Below are positions 1-9,798 of a stretch of DNA of 64,000 nucleotides, piece after piece. How positions within the stretch are numbered: position 1 is the stretch's first letter; each line of letters starts with the position of its first letter. Position numbers and translations under genes: made by a program. A model generated the notes under the pieces. It had not been told where the DNA came from, did no database searches, and was given only the letters and a program-made list of their open reading frames with translations. This stretch comes from Pseudomonas sp. LRP2-20 (GTDB lineage: Bacteria; Pseudomonadota; Gammaproteobacteria; Pseudomonadales; Pseudomonadaceae), in assembly GCF_024349685.1 (NCBI RefSeq), contig NZ_AP025944.1, forward strand, positions 1,866,001 through 1,930,000, in the 5' to 3' direction.

Positions 1-534
<534 letters not shown>

Positions 535-545
535 TTATAAGAAAC

Positions 546-690
546 CACGGCGGGCTGCCCGTCGTGAGTCTTGCGTGCATGACTCACCGCGGAACGTCCG
601 CCGGACCAGGCTACACGGGAAAACCCGGGGTCAATGGTCACAGGTGGTGCGGCGCCAGCAATGGCGCAGCGCCGAAGCGCAGTACCTAAC
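546..690 (+). ncRNA. Structured leader RNA, candidate sucC motif
   Basis: The lpdG-sucC gap (535-706) is rich in consecutive stem-loops. Seen directly: CACGGCGGG/CCCGTCGTG at 546-566 with a 3-nt loop, GAGTC/GACTC at 566-585, GCGGA/TCCGC at 589-601, CGGG/CCCG near 617-628, and GCGCC/GGCGC around 652-667. A conserved RNA structure in the 5' UTR of Pseudomonas sucC (the sucC RNA motif) is known from comparative genomics, and position and density of stems agree with it. Its ligand or mechanism is not established. Exact boundaries are my estimate. Confidence 0.65.
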
Positions 691-706
691 GAAGACGGTA
701 AAAAGC

Positions 707-1873
707 ATGAATCTTCACGAGTATCAGGGTAAGCAGCTGTTCGCTGAATACGGCCTGCCAGTTTCCAAGGGTTTCGCTGTCGATACCCCTGAGCAAGCGG
801 CTGAAGCCTGCGACAAGATCGGCGGTTCGGAGTGGGTCGTAAAGGCTCAGGTCCACGCTGGTGGTCGCGGTAAAGCGGGCGGCGTCAAGCTGGTTCGCAG
901 CAAGGAAGACGCCAAGGCGTTCGCTGCGCAGTGGTTGGGCAAGAATCTGGTGACCTACCAGACTGACGCCAACGGTCAACCAGTCTCCAAGATCCTGGTC
1001 GAGTCCTGCACTGACATCGCCAAAGAGCTGTACCTGGGCGCTGTAGTGGACCGTTCGAGCCGCCGTATCGTGTTCATGGCTTCCACCGAAGGTGGCGTGG
1101 ACATCGAGAAAGTCGCTCACGAAACTCCTGAGAAGATCCTCAAGGCTACCATCGACCCACTGGTTGGCGCTCAGCCGTTCCAGGGTCGTGAGCTGGCGTT
1201 CCAGCTGGGTCTGGAAGGCAAGCAAGTTCAACAGTTCGCCAAGATCTTCGTTGGCCTGGCCAAGCTGTTCAAGGATCACGATCTGGCCCTGCTGGAAGTG
1301 AACCCGCTGGTGATCAAGGCCGACGGCGACCTGCACTGCCTCGATGCCAAGATCAACATCGACGCCAACGCCATGTACCGTCAGCCCAAGCTGAAGACCT
1401 TCCACGACCCGTCGCAGGACGACGCCCGTGAAGCCCACGCCGCCAAGTTCGAACTGAACTACGTTGCCCTTGAAGGCAACATCGGCTGCATGGTCAACGG
1501 TGCCGGCCTGGCCATGGGAACCATGGACATCGTCAACCTGCACGGCGGCAAGCCAGCCAACTTCCTCGACGTGGGCGGCGGCGCTACCAAAGAGCGCGTT
1601 ACCGAAGCGTTCAAGATCATTCTGTCCGACAGCAATGTCGCGGCCGTTCTGGTCAACATCTTCGGCGGCATCGTTCGCTGCGACATGATTGCCGAAGGCA
1701 TCATCGGTGCAGTGAAAGAAGTTGGCGTAAAAGTGCCGGTTGTTGTTCGACTTGAAGGTAACAACGCCGAACTGGGCGCTAAAGTACTGGCAGAAAGCGG
1801 TTTGAACATCATTGCGGCAACCAGCCTGACCGACGCTGCTCAACAAGTTGTCAAAGCTGCGGAGGGCAAGTAA
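707..1873 (+). CDS. sucC: Succinyl-CoA synthetase beta subunit
   Basis: Makes the nucleotide-binding beta subunit of succinate-CoA ligase, which converts succinyl-CoA to succinate with formation of ATP or GTP in the TCA cycle. The 388 residues equal the usual family length. The N-terminal ATP-grasp domain begins [12 protein letters not shown], with [15 protein letters not shown] as the nucleotide loop and LLEVNPLVI contributing metal ligands; the C-terminal ligase domain has [10 protein letters not shown]. An in-frame opening extends upstream to 494, but it runs through the structured leader and the family start is clearly the ATG at 707. Its stop overlaps the sucD start by one base (TAATG), so the two subunits are translationally coupled. 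Confidence 0.97.
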   Translation: MNLHEYQGKQLFAEYGLPVSKGFAVDTPEQAAEACDKIGGSEWVVKAQVHAGGRGKAGGVKLVRSKEDAKAFAAQWLGKNLVTYQTDANGQPVSKILVESCTDIAKELYLGAVVDRSSRRIVFMASTEGGVDIEKVAHETPEKILKATIDPLVGAQPFQGRELAFQLGLEGKQVQQFAKIFVGLAKLFKDHDLALLEVNPLVIKADGDLHCLDAKINIDANAMYRQPKLKTFHDPSQDDAREAHAAKFELNYVALEGNIGCMVNGAGLAMGTMDIVNLHGGKPANFLDVGGGATKERVTEAFKIILSDSNVAAVLVNIFGGIVRCDMIAEGIIGAVKEVGVKVPVVVRLEGNNAELGAKVLAESGLNIIAATSLTDAAQQVVKAAEGK

Positions 1874-2757
1874 TGAGCGTCCTGATCAATAAAGACACCA
1901 AAGTCATCTGCCAGGGCTTCACCGGCTCGCAGGGTACTTTCCACTCCGAACAGGCCATCGCCTACGGCACCAAGATGGTCGGCGGCGTTACTCCGGGCAA
2001 GGGTGGCACCACCCACCTGGGCCTGCCAGTGTTCAACACTGTGAAAGAAGCCGTGGAAGCCACCGGCGCTGACGCTTCGGTCATCTACGTTCCGGCTCCT
2101 TTCTGCAAGGACTCGATCCTGGAAGCAGCCTTCGGCGGCATCAAGCTGATCGTCTGCATCACCGAAGGCATTCCTACCCTGGACATGCTGGATGCCAAGG
2201 TCAAGTGCGACGAGCTGGGCGTGACCCTGATCGGTCCTAACTGCCCAGGCGTCATCACTCCGGGCGAGTGCAAGATCGGCATCATGCCAGGCCACATCCA
2301 CCTGCCAGGCAAGGTCGGTATCGTTTCGCGCTCCGGCACCCTGACCTACGAAGCGGTCAAGCAGACCACCGACGCCGGCTTCGGCCAGTCGACCTGCGTG
2401 GGCATCGGCGGCGACCCGATCCCAGGCTCCAACTTCATCGACATCCTGAAGCTGTTCCAGGAAGACCCGAAGACCGAAGCGATCGTCATGATCGGTGAGA
2501 TCGGCGGTTCGGCTGAAGAAGAAGCGGCGGCCTACATCAAGGCCAACGTCACCAAGCCAGTCGTTTCCTACATCGCCGGTGTTACCGCACCTGCGGGCAA
2601 GCGCATGGGCCACGCTGGCGCCATCATCTCCGGCGGCAAGGGCACTGCGGACGAGAAGTTCGCCGCGCTGCAAGACGCTGGTGTGAAGACCGTGCGTTCC
2701 CTGGCTGACATCGGCAAGGCTCTGGCCGAGCTGACCGGCTGGGAAGCCAAGAAGTAA
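1873..2757 (+). CDS. sucD: Succinyl-CoA synthetase alpha subunit
   Basis: Alpha subunit of succinate-CoA ligase (294 residues), which binds CoA and carries the phosphohistidine intermediate. The N-terminal CoA-binding Rossmann fold shows [14 protein letters not shown]; the active-site histidine is in [13 protein letters not shown], about residue 247. A GGAGGG Shine-Dalgarno lies at 1861-1866 inside the end of sucC, and the start overlaps the sucC stop. The gene closes the suc operon and is followed by a clear terminator. Confidence 0.97.
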   Translation: MSVLINKDTKVICQGFTGSQGTFHSEQAIAYGTKMVGGVTPGKGGTTHLGLPVFNTVKEAVEATGADASVIYVPAPFCKDSILEAAFGGIKLIVCITEGIPTLDMLDAKVKCDELGVTLIGPNCPGVITPGECKIGIMPGHIHLPGKVGIVSRSGTLTYEAVKQTTDAGFGQSTCVGIGGDPIPGSNFIDILKLFQEDPKTEAIVMIGEIGGSAEEEAAAYIKANVTKPVVSYIAGVTAPAGKRMGHAGAIISGGKGTADEKFAALQDAGVKTVRSLADIGKALAELTGWEAKK

Positions 2758-2782
2758 TACCTGCTACACCCCCCACGCGCAC

Positions 2783-2810
2783 AGAGGCCACCTTCGGGTG
2801 GCCTTTGTCG
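2783..2810 (+). terminator. Rho-independent terminator after sucD
   Basis: Perfect 7-bp stem GGCCACC (2786-2792) and GGTGGCC (2797-2803) with a TTCG tetraloop, followed by TTTGTCGTTTTCG. It ends the lpdG-sucCD transcript. Confidence 0.85.
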
Positions 2811-2827
2811 TTTTCGGGTTGTTGTTT

Positions 2828-2880
2828 CCTGCACTTGCCTCTTCGCGAGCAAGTCGGGGCGCGAAGAGGCCGGTACAGGT
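2828..2880. repeat. REP-like palindrome
   Basis: Perfect 11-bp arms GCCTCTTCGCG (2837-2847) and CGCGAAGAGGC (2860-2870), flanked by CCTGCACT and GGTACAGG. This is a P. putida-type REP unit of the tGGCCTCTTCGCGG family that recurs in this window. Confidence 0.75.
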
Positions 2881-3181
2881 AATGTGAAGTATTCGATAGG
2901 TTTGATAGGAATTTTCGCGCAGACGAAAGTTTCAATGCAGCGATAATTCCTACTGTCTCCGGTCGCACAGACGACAAACATGTACGCACATCGGACAAGC
3001 AGCACTGTATCAGTGCGTTTGCCGGGTAAAACGGTTAATCTACGCGCTCACTCTGTGCCCGTACCCCAAAAGGGAACGACACGCTAAACGGGTCTGGCCT
3101 ATCAAGCCGGGCAGCATTTCCCCTCATCCAAAGGGAAATCCCCTCTCGAATCCCGATTTCAGCAGTGTGGTACTACCTTAA
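2881..3181 (+). other. brnQ upstream region, possible leader
   Basis: About 300 bp without a convincing gene. It contains an 8-bp inverted repeat TAGGAATT (2906-2913) / AATTCCTA (2945-2952) and a hairpin ATTTCCC/GGGAAAT (3116-3139) about 40 bp before brnQ. No clear sigma-70 promoter or strong Shine-Dalgarno precedes the brnQ ATG. The hairpins could be part of a regulated leader, but nothing identifies a known riboswitch. Confidence 0.3.
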
Positions 3182-4495
3182 ATGAAAGTTCTCAAAGGCC
3201 AGGATATCCTGGCGCTTGGCTTTATGACGTTTGCGCTTTTCGTAGGCGCTGGCAACATCATCTTCCCGCCTATCGTCGGTCTGCAGTCTGGCCCGCACGT
3301 GTGGATGGCGGCCCTGGGCTTCCTGGTTACTGCCGTGGGCCTGCCGGTTATCACCGTGGTTGCCCTGGCCAAGGTCGGTGGCGGCATGGACGCGCTGAGC
3401 AGCCCGATCGGCAAGTTCTTCGGTGGCCTGCTGGCGGCCGTGTGCTACCTGTCGGTTGGCCCGTTGTTCGCCACTCCGCGTACCGCGACCGTATCGTTCG
3501 AAGTGGGCGTGGCGCCGCTGACCGGTGAAAGCCCGACGGCGCTGTTCATCTACAGCCTGGTGTACTTCGCCGTGGTACTGGCCGTATCCATGTACCCGGG
3601 CAAGCTGCTCGACACCGTCGGCCGCTTCCTCGCGCCATTGAAGATCATCGCCCTGGCGGTGCTGGGCATCGCTGCCTTCGCCCTGCCGGCCGGGACCATC
3701 GGTGAAGCCCAGCCGGCCTATGCCGCTGCTGCCTTCTCCAAGGGCTTCTCCGACGGCTACCTGACCATGGACACCCTCGGTGCCCTGGTATTCGGTATCG
3801 TCATCGTCAACGCCATCCGCTCGCGCGGTGTTGAGTCGCCGAAGCTGATCACCCGCTATGCCATCATCGCCGGCCTGATCGCCGGTGTCGGCCTGGCCCT
3901 GGTGTATATCAGCCTGTTCCGCCTGGGTGCCGGCAGCCATGAAATCGCCGCCGGTGCGACCAACGGTGCTGCTGTTCTGCACGCCTACGTGCAGCACACC
4001 TTCGGCTCGCTGGGCAGTGGTTTCCTCGCGGTACTGATCGCCCTGGCGTGCCTGGTGACGGCCGTTGGCCTGACCTGCGCCTGTGCCGAGTACTTCAGCC
4101 AGATCCTGCCGCTGTCGTACCGTGCGCTGGTGGTGATCCTGGCAGGCTTCTCGCTGCTGATCTCCAACCTGGGCCTGACCAAGCTGATCATGTTCTCGAT
4201 CCCGGTGCTGACCGCCATCTACCCGCCGTGCATCGTGGTGGTGGGCCTGAGCTTCGTCAAGGACCTGTGGAATTCGCCAACCCGCATCCTGGCTCCGGTG
4301 ATGCTGGTGTCGCTGGTGTTCGGTATCGTCGATGCGATCAAGGGCAGCGACATTGCCCATGTGCTGCCGGATGTGCTGGCGCACCTGCCGCTGAGCGATC
4401 AAGGCCTGGCCTGGCTGGTGCCTTCGGTGGTGACGCTGGTTGGCGCCGTGGCCTGCGACCGCATGCTCGGCAAGCCGCGCGAAGCGTTGGCCTGA
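3182..4495 (+). CDS. brnQ: Branched-chain amino acid carrier BrnQ
   Basis: Inner-membrane secondary carrier for leucine, isoleucine and valine (LIVCS family, Na+ coupled in Pseudomonas). The protein has 437 residues and about 12 hydrophobic segments. The N-terminus [13 protein letters not shown] followed by [11 protein letters not shown] is the family signature. The start at 3182 is set by this conserved N-terminus because no good ribosome-binding site is visible; the sequence before it is TGGTACTACCTTAA. It stands alone between the sucD and its own terminator. Confidence 0.95.
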   Translation: MKVLKGQDILALGFMTFALFVGAGNIIFPPIVGLQSGPHVWMAALGFLVTAVGLPVITVVALAKVGGGMDALSSPIGKFFGGLLAAVCYLSVGPLFATPRTATVSFEVGVAPLTGESPTALFIYSLVYFAVVLAVSMYPGKLLDTVGRFLAPLKIIALAVLGIAAFALPAGTIGEAQPAYAAAAFSKGFSDGYLTMDTLGALVFGIVIVNAIRSRGVESPKLITRYAIIAGLIAGVGLALVYISLFRLGAGSHEIAAGATNGAAVLHAYVQHTFGSLGSGFLAVLIALACLVTAVGLTCACAEYFSQILPLSYRALVVILAGFSLLISNLGLTKLIMFSIPVLTAIYPPCIVVVGLSFVKDLWNSPTRILAPVMLVSLVFGIVDAIKGSDIAHVLPDVLAHLPLSDQGLAWLVPSVVTLVGAVACDRMLGKPREALA

Positions 4496-4565
4496 TGGCA
4501 CAAGGCGAAGCCTGAGGGCGGCACCGGCCACAAGCCGTAGGGTGCACGCCAAAGGTGGAGGCTCG

Positions 4566-4600
4566 AAAGCCCCGCATCTGAAAGGATGCGGGGCTTTTTC
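4566..4600 (+). terminator. Terminator after brnQ
   Basis: Stem of 13 bp, AAAGCCCCGCATC (4566-4578) and GATGCGGGGCTTT (4585-4597), six-base loop, then TTTTTC. Strong intrinsic terminator. Confidence 0.9.
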
Positions 4601-4682
4601 GTTTCAGTGTGTGCCTTTTGCCACTTGTAGGCGTCGAAACCCGGTCACTATTCTTTGTGCACCTGGCCCTCGGGAATTCTGC

Positions 4683-5432
4683 ATGAACTTCATTCAAAGC
4701 AATCTCCACAACCTCCTGGCTGTCTGCTGGTTTGCCCTGTGCTGGGGTGGCTACACCCGCTATGCCATCTGGAAGGGCCGCGATACCGCGTGCCTGGCCA
4801 GCGTGCTGCACCTGTACCGGGAAGACTGGATGCGCCGCATGCTGCTGCGCGACAACCGCATCGCCGACGCCAGCGTGATCGGCAACCTGGAGCGCAATGC
4901 CTCGTTCTTCGCCTCCAGCACCCTGATCATCCTCGCCGGCATTCTCACCGTGCTGGGTGCTTCGGATCGCGCCCTGTCGCTGCTCGCGGACCTGCCACTG
5001 GTGCAGCAGGCATCCCAGGGCATGTCGGAGATCAAGCTGCTGTGCCTGGCCATGGTCTTCGTCTACGCCTTCTTCACCTTCAGCTGGTGCATGCGCCAGT
5101 ACAACTTTGCCGCGGTGCTGGTGGGGTCGGCGCCAATGATCGGTGAGCGCCAGGTCAACGAACTGGAGCGCAAGGCCTTTGCCTCGCGTGCGGCACGCGT
5201 GCTGTCGCTGGCAGCCAACCAGTTCAACTTTGGCTTGCGCTCTTACTACTTCGGCATGGCCATGCTTACCTGGTTCATCAGCCCCTGGCTGTTCATGGTC
5301 GTGAGTGTCGGTGTAGTGCTGATTCTGTATCGCCGTGAATTCCACTCCGATGTGCTGGATGTGATGGTGTTCACACCCACCGAAAGTGCACCGACAGAAG
5401 TGCCGAGGGAAAGTTCCAGTAGTATTAACTGA
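4683..5432 (+). CDS. DUF599 membrane protein
   Basis: Protein of 249 residues matching the DUF599 family of integral membrane proteins of unknown function. Hydrophobic segments are near residues 8-25, 75-95, 115-135 and 195-225. Between them are basic, conserved-looking stretches such as HLYREDWMRRMLLRDNRI and the central ASFFASSTLIILAG. The opening extends further upstream, but through the brnQ terminator; the ATG at 4683 gives the normal family N-terminus (MNFIQSNLHNLLAVCWFAL). The C-terminal tail is hydrophilic and rich in Thr/Pro/Ser. No function can be given. Confidence 0.8.
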   Translation: MNFIQSNLHNLLAVCWFALCWGGYTRYAIWKGRDTACLASVLHLYREDWMRRMLLRDNRIADASVIGNLERNASFFASSTLIILAGILTVLGASDRALSLLADLPLVQQASQGMSEIKLLCLAMVFVYAFFTFSWCMRQYNFAAVLVGSAPMIGERQVNELERKAFASRAARVLSLAANQFNFGLRSYYFGMAMLTWFISPWLFMVVSVGVVLILYRREFHSDVLDVMVFTPTESAPTEVPRESSSSIN

Positions 5433-5460
5433 AACGTTTAACTCAATAAAGGCAGGCACA

Positions 5461-5486
5461 AAAAAACCCGACGATGTCGGGTTTTT
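5461..5486. terminator. Bidirectional terminator
   Basis: AAAAAACCCGAC / GTCGGGTTTTT with a GAT loop. It lies between the convergent DUF599 gene and the small lipoprotein gene and has T-runs on both strands, so it can serve both. Confidence 0.85.
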
Positions 5487-5500
5487 CTGTTTTGCTTGAA

Positions 5501-5776
5501 TTACTGCTTGGCAGGTTCGGCCGGCGCGGTTTCCGGTGCCGGAGTCGCTGGAGCGGCCTCTTCGGCAGCCTTCTGCTCGGCTTCTGCCTGATCTTTGGCG
5601 GCTTCGGCGTTTTCCTTGGCGGCCTCGTTCATCTTATCCTGAGCTTCGCCCATCTTTTCCTGGGCTTGCTCGGCGTGTTGCTGTGCGTCTTGGGCTTTGT
5701 CTTCGCTCGCTTTATCGCAAGCAGCCAGGCCCATGGCAGCAGCCAGCATCAGAGCAAAAGCAAAAGGTTTACGCAT
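5501..5776 (-). CDS. Small Ala/Glu-rich lipoprotein
   Basis: Protein of 91 residues. It begins with a lipoprotein signal (MRKPFAFALMLAAAMGLAAC, lipobox LAAC), then about 45 residues of heptad-like Ala/Glu/Lys/Gln sequence that should form a helix or coiled coil, and ends in a Pro/Ala-rich tail. The start at 5776 is supported by AGAGGAAA seven bases upstream; a longer reading from 5824 adds a hydrophilic stretch before the signal peptide and is rejected. The architecture recalls Lpp-like or periplasmic spacer lipoproteins, but no specific function is known to me. Confidence 0.8.
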   Translation of the reverse strand: MRKPFAFALMLAAAMGLAACDKASEDKAQDAQQHAEQAQEKMGEAQDKMNEAAKENAEAAKDQAEAEQKAAEEAAPATPAPETAPAEPAKQ

Positions 5777-5929
5777 GGGGGTGTTTCCTCTTGGTGAATA
5801 ACTGAGTTGTTCCTTCGAGTTCACCCATGCGGGATAAGTTCCGTGCCTGTTACAGATATATAACGCCGCGTTCTATATAGACTTTTTACTGGTTTTATGC
5901 CGTTACGGCGGCGATCACGGAAACAGCGT

Positions 5930-6406
5930 ATGAACGATTCAAGCTTGCAGGCCATGGCCGAACGTTTTCTTTCAGCATTGAAGCATTGCCAGCTATTGCA
6001 GATGCGCGTGGCCCATGCCGACAGTGACGGCATGACACTGGTCATGCCCTGGTCGCCGGCGATCGTCGGCAACCCACAGACCGGCGCGGTACACGGCGGG
6101 GCGTTGACCACCTTGATGGATACCACCTGTGGCATGGCCACCTTGTGTGTGTTGCCGCGCTTCGAGGTGTGCCCGACGCTGGATCTGCGTATCGACTACA
6201 TGCACGCCGCCGCGCCGGGCAAGCCGATTTACGGCCAGGCCCAGTGCTATCGAGTGACCCGCGATGTGATCTTCACCCGGGGCACGGCCTACCAGGACGA
6301 CCCCGACCAGCCGATCTGCCATGTGGTGGGGACCTTCATGCGCCTGGGCCAGGAGATCAAGGGTGGCATCCGTTTCGGCAACAGCCTGAAGGAGGGCGGA
6401 GCATGA
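5930..6406 (+). CDS. PaaI-family hotdog thioesterase (first)
   Basis: Acyl-CoA thioesterase-like protein of 158 residues with a hotdog fold. The helix motif GAVHGGALTTLMDTTCGMA carries the HGG and the acidic residue (Asp) used by PaaI-type enzymes, and the strand LDLRIDYMHAA is also typical. Substrate is unknown. Its stop overlaps the next gene's start (ATGA), so the two hotdog proteins are made together and may act as partners. The start at 5930 was chosen from the family N-terminus; the RBS is weak. Confidence 0.85.
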   Translation: MNDSSLQAMAERFLSALKHCQLLQMRVAHADSDGMTLVMPWSPAIVGNPQTGAVHGGALTTLMDTTCGMATLCVLPRFEVCPTLDLRIDYMHAAAPGKPIYGQAQCYRVTRDVIFTRGTAYQDDPDQPICHVVGTFMRLGQEIKGGIRFGNSLKEGGA

Positions 6407-6885
6407 TCCCTGAAGACGTTCGCCAGCAGTTGAACGCGGCCCATGCGGTCGGCGACTACGGCCCCTTGCTGGCCTTGATCCCTTACGCCGGCCTGATCGG
6501 TATCGAGTGCCAGCGCGACGGCGATGACTTGCTGTTTCGCCTGCCGGCCAGCCAGGACAATATCGGCAACCCTTTGCTGCCGGCCATCCATGGTGGTGTC
6601 ATCGCCGGTTTCATGGAGCTGTCTGCGGCCCTGTACCTGCTGATCTACAGCGAGAGCGCGAGCATTCCGAAGATCATCGATTTCTCCATCGACTACCTGC
6701 GCGCCGGGCATTATCGCGACACCTACGCCCAGTGCCAGCTATGGCGCCAGGGCCGGCGCGTGACCAACGTGGCGATCACTGCCTGGCAGGCTGACCGGCA
6801 TTCGCCAATCGCCACTGCCCGAGCGCATTTCAAGATCGAACCGGAAAAGCCCTTGAAATCGTCCGGGCAGCCCCCATCTGCATGA
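6403..6885 (+). CDS. PaaI-family hotdog thioesterase (second)
   Basis: Second hotdog protein, 160 residues, translated from an ATG overlapping the previous stop by four bases, with GGAGGGCGGAGC just upstream. The equivalent motif reads AIHGGVIAGFMELSAALYL: the HGG is kept and the acidic position is Glu instead of the Asp of the first copy. IDFSIDYLRAG matches the strand motif. The pair probably arose by old duplication; a heterodimer is a reasonable inference. The 3' end of this gene contains the htpG heat-shock promoter. Confidence 0.85.
   Translation: MIPEDVRQQLNAAHAVGDYGPLLALIPYAGLIGIECQRDGDDLLFRLPASQDNIGNPLLPAIHGGVIAGFMELSAALYLLIYSESASIPKIIDFSIDYLRAGHYRDTYAQCQLWRQGRRVTNVAITAWQADRHSPIATARAHFKIEPEKPLKSSGQPPSA
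6852..6879 (+). promoter_or_regulatory. Sigma-32 heat-shock promoter for htpG
   Basis: CTTGAAA at 6852-6858 and CCCCATCT at 6872-6879, separated by 13 bp. This matches the sigma-32 consensus (CTTGAAA, 11-15 bp, CCCCATNT) at every defined position. It lies inside the last codons of the second thioesterase, about 75 bp before the htpG start, so it gives htpG its own heat-inducible transcript. Confidence 0.85.
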
Positions 6886-6954
6886 CATCCGCCGTTAAAG
6901 CAGGCCATGTCGGCCGCCAGGCGCCATTGCCATCAGATCGGAGTTTTGAAGACC

Positions 6955-8862
6955 ATGAGTGTGGAGACTCAAAAAGAAACGCTGGGCTTCCAGACCGAGG
7001 TAAAGCAACTGCTGCACCTCATGATCCATTCGCTGTACTCGAACAAGGAGATCTTCCTGCGTGAGCTGATCTCCAACGCCTCCGACGCCGCCGACAAGCT
7101 GCGCTTCGAGGCCCTGGCCAAGCCAGAGCTGCTCGAGGGCGACGCCGACCTGAAGATTCGCCTGAGCTTCGATAAGAACGCCGGTACCGTGACCCTCGAG
7201 GACAACGGCATCGGCATGAGCCGCGAAGATGTCATCGCTCACCTGGGCACCATCGCCAAGTCCGGCACCGCCGACTTCATGAAGAACCTCACCGGTGACC
7301 AGAAGAAGGATTCGCACCTGATCGGTCAGTTCGGTGTGGGCTTCTACTCGGCGTTCATCGTCGCCGACAAGGTCGACGTGTTCAGCCGCCGTGCCGGCCT
7401 GCCGGCCGCCGAAGGCGTGCACTGGTCGTCGAAGGGCGAGGGCGAGTTCGAAGTTGCTACCATCGACAAGCCTCAGCGCGGTACCCGCATCGTCCTGCAC
7501 CTGAAGAAGGACGAGCAGGAATTCGCCGATGGCTGGCGCCTGCGCAACGTGGTCAAGAAGTACTCCGACCACATTGCCCTGCCGATCGAACTGCCCAAGG
7601 AGCAGGCTGCAGCCGCCGAGGGTGAAGAACAGCCGGCGCAGGAATGGGAAACCGTCAACCGCGCCAGCGCCCTGTGGACCCGTTCCCGCTCCGAGGTGAA
7701 GGACGAGGAATACCAGGAGTTCTACAAGCACATCGGCCATGACTTCGAGAACCCGCTGGCCTGGAGCCACAACAAGGTCGAAGGCAAGCTCGAATACAAC
7801 TCGCTGCTGTACGTGCCGGCCCGCGCTCCGTTCGATCTGTACCAGCGCGAAGCGCCACGCGGCCTGAAGCTGTACGTGCAGCGCGTGTTCATCATGGACC
7901 AGGCCGAGTCGTTCCTGCCGCTGTACCTGCGCTTCATCAAGGGTGTGGTCGACTCCAACGACCTGTCGCTGAACGTGTCCCGCGAGATCCTGCAGAAAGA
8001 CCCGATCATCGATTCGATGAAGACCGCGCTGACCAAGCGCGTGCTGGACATGCTGGAGAAGCTGGCGAAGAACGAGCCTGAGCAGTACAAGGGCTTCTGG
8101 AAGAACTTCGGCCAGGTGCTCAAGGAAGGCCCGGCTGAAGATTTCGCCAACAAGGAAAAGATCGCCGGCTTGCTGCGCTTCGCCTCCACCCAGGACGACA
8201 GCGGCGAGCAGAGCGTTGCCCTGGCCGACTACCTGGCGCGCGCCAAGGAAGGTCAGGACAAGATCTACTACCTCACCGGCGAGTCCTACGCCCAGGTCAA
8301 GAACAGCCCGCACCTGGAAGTCTTCCGCAAGAAAGGCATCGAAGTGCTGCTGCTGACCGACCGTATCGACGAGTGGCTGATGAGCTACCTCAGCGAGTTC
8401 GACGGCAAGGCATTCGTCGACGTCGCCCGTGGCGACCTGGACCTGGGCAAGCTGGACTCGGAAGAGGACAAGAAAGCCCAGGAACAAGTGGCCAAGGACA
8501 AGGAAGGCCTGGTCGAGCGCCTGAAAGGTGCATTGGGTGACAGCGTTGCCGAAGTGCGCGTGTCGCACCGCCTGACCGACTCGCCGGCGATTCTCGCCAT
8601 CGGCGAACAGGACCTGGGCCTGCAGATGCGCCAGATCCTCGAAGCCAGCGGCCAGAAGGTGCCGGACTCGAAGCCGATTTTCGAGTTCAACCCGTCTCAC
8701 CCACTGATCGAGAAGCTGGACAACGAGCAGAGCGAAGACCGTTTCGCCGAGCTGTCGCACATCCTCTTCGATCAGGCCGCACTGGCGGCGGGTGACAGCC
8801 TGAAGGATCCGGCGGCGTACGTTCGTCGCCTGAACAAGCTGCTGGTCGAGCTGTCTGCTTGA
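6955..8862 (+). CDS. htpG: Molecular chaperone HtpG (Hsp90)
   Basis: Cytoplasmic Hsp90-type ATPase chaperone, 635 residues, full family length. The GHKL ATP-binding domain shows [22 protein letters not shown] and [11 protein letters not shown]; the middle domain carries the catalytic-loop arginine region ([10 protein letters not shown]), and the C-terminal domain ends in the dimerisation helices. The ATG at 6955 gives [20 protein letters not shown], the standard start; the upstream in-frame extension from 6907 is not conserved. Expression is expected from the sigma-32 promoter at 6852-6879. Confidence 0.97.
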   Translation: MSVETQKETLGFQTEVKQLLHLMIHSLYSNKEIFLRELISNASDAADKLRFEALAKPELLEGDADLKIRLSFDKNAGTVTLEDNGIGMSREDVIAHLGTIAKSGTADFMKNLTGDQKKDSHLIGQFGVGFYSAFIVADKVDVFSRRAGLPAAEGVHWSSKGEGEFEVATIDKPQRGTRIVLHLKKDEQEFADGWRLRNVVKKYSDHIALPIELPKEQAAAAEGEEQPAQEWETVNRASALWTRSRSEVKDEEYQEFYKHIGHDFENPLAWSHNKVEGKLEYNSLLYVPARAPFDLYQREAPRGLKLYVQRVFIMDQAESFLPLYLRFIKGVVDSNDLSLNVSREILQKDPIIDSMKTALTKRVLDMLEKLAKNEPEQYKGFWKNFGQVLKEGPAEDFANKEKIAGLLRFASTQDDSGEQSVALADYLARAKEGQDKIYYLTGESYAQVKNSPHLEVFRKKGIEVLLLTDRIDEWLMSYLSEFDGKAFVDVARGDLDLGKLDSEEDKKAQEQVAKDKEGLVERLKGALGDSVAEVRVSHRLTDSPAILAIGEQDLGLQMRQILEASGQKVPDSKPIFEFNPSHPLIEKLDNEQSEDRFAELSHILFDQAALAAGDSLKDPAAYVRRLNKLLVELSA

Positions 8863-8875
8863 GTTGATGTACAGG

Positions 8876-8900
8876 AAAGCCCGCTTCGGCGGGCTTTTTT
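8876..8900 (+). terminator. Terminator after htpG
   Basis: AAAGCCCGC / GCGGGCTTT with a TTCG loop and a run of six T. Confidence 0.9.
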
Positions 8901-8942
8901 CATGGCGGGTTGTTTTATGAAAAAGTGCCTAAGGAGTGCTTG

Positions 8943-9668
8943 ATGAGCAAGGTAATCGTCGAATCGCTGGTCTATCACCTGTCCGGCAAGACGTATGAGA
9001 GCCGCCTGGTCTACGAGCCAGGAGCGCTGGGCCGCCCGGGTCTGGTGATGGCACCGAACTGGATGGGCATCGGTGAAGGCGCCGAGCGTATCGCCAAGGA
9101 AGTGGCCGAGAAGGGCTATGTGGTGCTGATTGCCGACCTGTATGGGCAGTCTGTGCGCCCGTCCAATGCCGATGAGGCCGGGGCGGCGATGATGCCGCTG
9201 AAGAACGACCGTGGCGAGTTGCGCAAGCGCATGAAAGAGGCCCTGGACCAGCTGCTGGGGCAGTCCAAGGCGCTGCTGGAGCCGGGCAAGGTGGCAACCT
9301 TCGGCTTCTGCTTCGGTGGTTGCTGTGCCCTGGAGCTGGCGCGTACCGGTGCCGACCTGAAGGCGGCGGTGTCGTTCCACGGCACGCTGGACACTCCGAA
9401 CCCTGAAGATGCCAAGCGTATCAAGGGCTCGGTGCTGGTATTGCACGGTGCATCCGACCCATTGGTGCCGAAGGAGCAATTGCCGGCGTTCGAGGCCGAG
9501 ATGAACGCGGCCAAGGTGGATTGGCAACTGCTGAGCTACGGTGGTGCGGTGCATTCGTTCACCGACCCGAATGCCAATGTGCCGGGCAAGATGCAGTATG
9601 ACCGTCGCACCTCGGAGCGGGCGTTCCGCTCGATGCACAACCTGCTTACTGAAGTGTTCCAGCGCTGA
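8943..9668 (+). CDS. Dienelactone hydrolase family protein
   Basis: Alpha/beta hydrolase of 241 residues of the dienelactone hydrolase (carboxymethylenebutenolidase) family. The triad can be read: nucleophilic Cys in FGFCFGGCCALELA, Asp in HGASDPLVP, and His in YGGAVHSFTDP. Start at 8943 is fixed by AAGGAG at 8931-8936. No chlorocatechol-pathway neighbours are present, so a housekeeping esterase/lactonase role is more likely than ring-cleavage catabolism. Confidence 0.87.
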   Translation: MSKVIVESLVYHLSGKTYESRLVYEPGALGRPGLVMAPNWMGIGEGAERIAKEVAEKGYVVLIADLYGQSVRPSNADEAGAAMMPLKNDRGELRKRMKEALDQLLGQSKALLEPGKVATFGFCFGGCCALELARTGADLKAAVSFHGTLDTPNPEDAKRIKGSVLVLHGASDPLVPKEQLPAFEAEMNAAKVDWQLLSYGGAVHSFTDPNANVPGKMQYDRRTSERAFRSMHNLLTEVFQR

Positions 9669-9675
9669 CATCGCA

Positions 9676-9795
9676 GGGGCCGCTTTGCGGCCCATCGCCG
9701 GCAAGCGCGGCTCCCATGGGGCAGCACTGTCATCAAGGCCTGTGCAGTACCTGTGGGAGCCGCGCTTGCCGGCGATGGGCTGCAAAGCAGCCCCA
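9676..9795. repeat. BIME: inverted pair of REP units
   Basis: Two REP units face each other: CCCATCGCCGGCAAGCGCGG.. at 9691-9716 is the exact reverse complement of 9754-9779 (26 bp), and each is extended by GGGGCCGCTTTGCGGC or GCTGCAAAGCAGCCCC hairpins. It lies between the convergent hydrolase and pirin genes and may also terminate or stabilise their transcripts. Confidence 0.85.
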
Positions 9796-9798
9796 AAA

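Noticed and set aside
686..1846. Long minus-strand open frame (386 codons) opposite sucC
   Set aside because: Complement of a highly conserved coding sequence with strong third-position GC; low-complexity translation and no family.
2980..3087. 35-codon frame upstream of brnQ as a leader peptide
   Set aside because: No Shine-Dalgarno and not enriched in Leu, Ile or Val codons, so an attenuation leader is not supported.
3173..4552. Minus-strand 459-codon frame opposite brnQ
   Set aside because: Gln/His/Arg-rich translation typical of antisense shadows of membrane-protein genes.
6895..8760. 621-codon minus-strand frame opposite htpG
   Set aside because: Shadow of a conserved gene; no RBS, no recognised domain.
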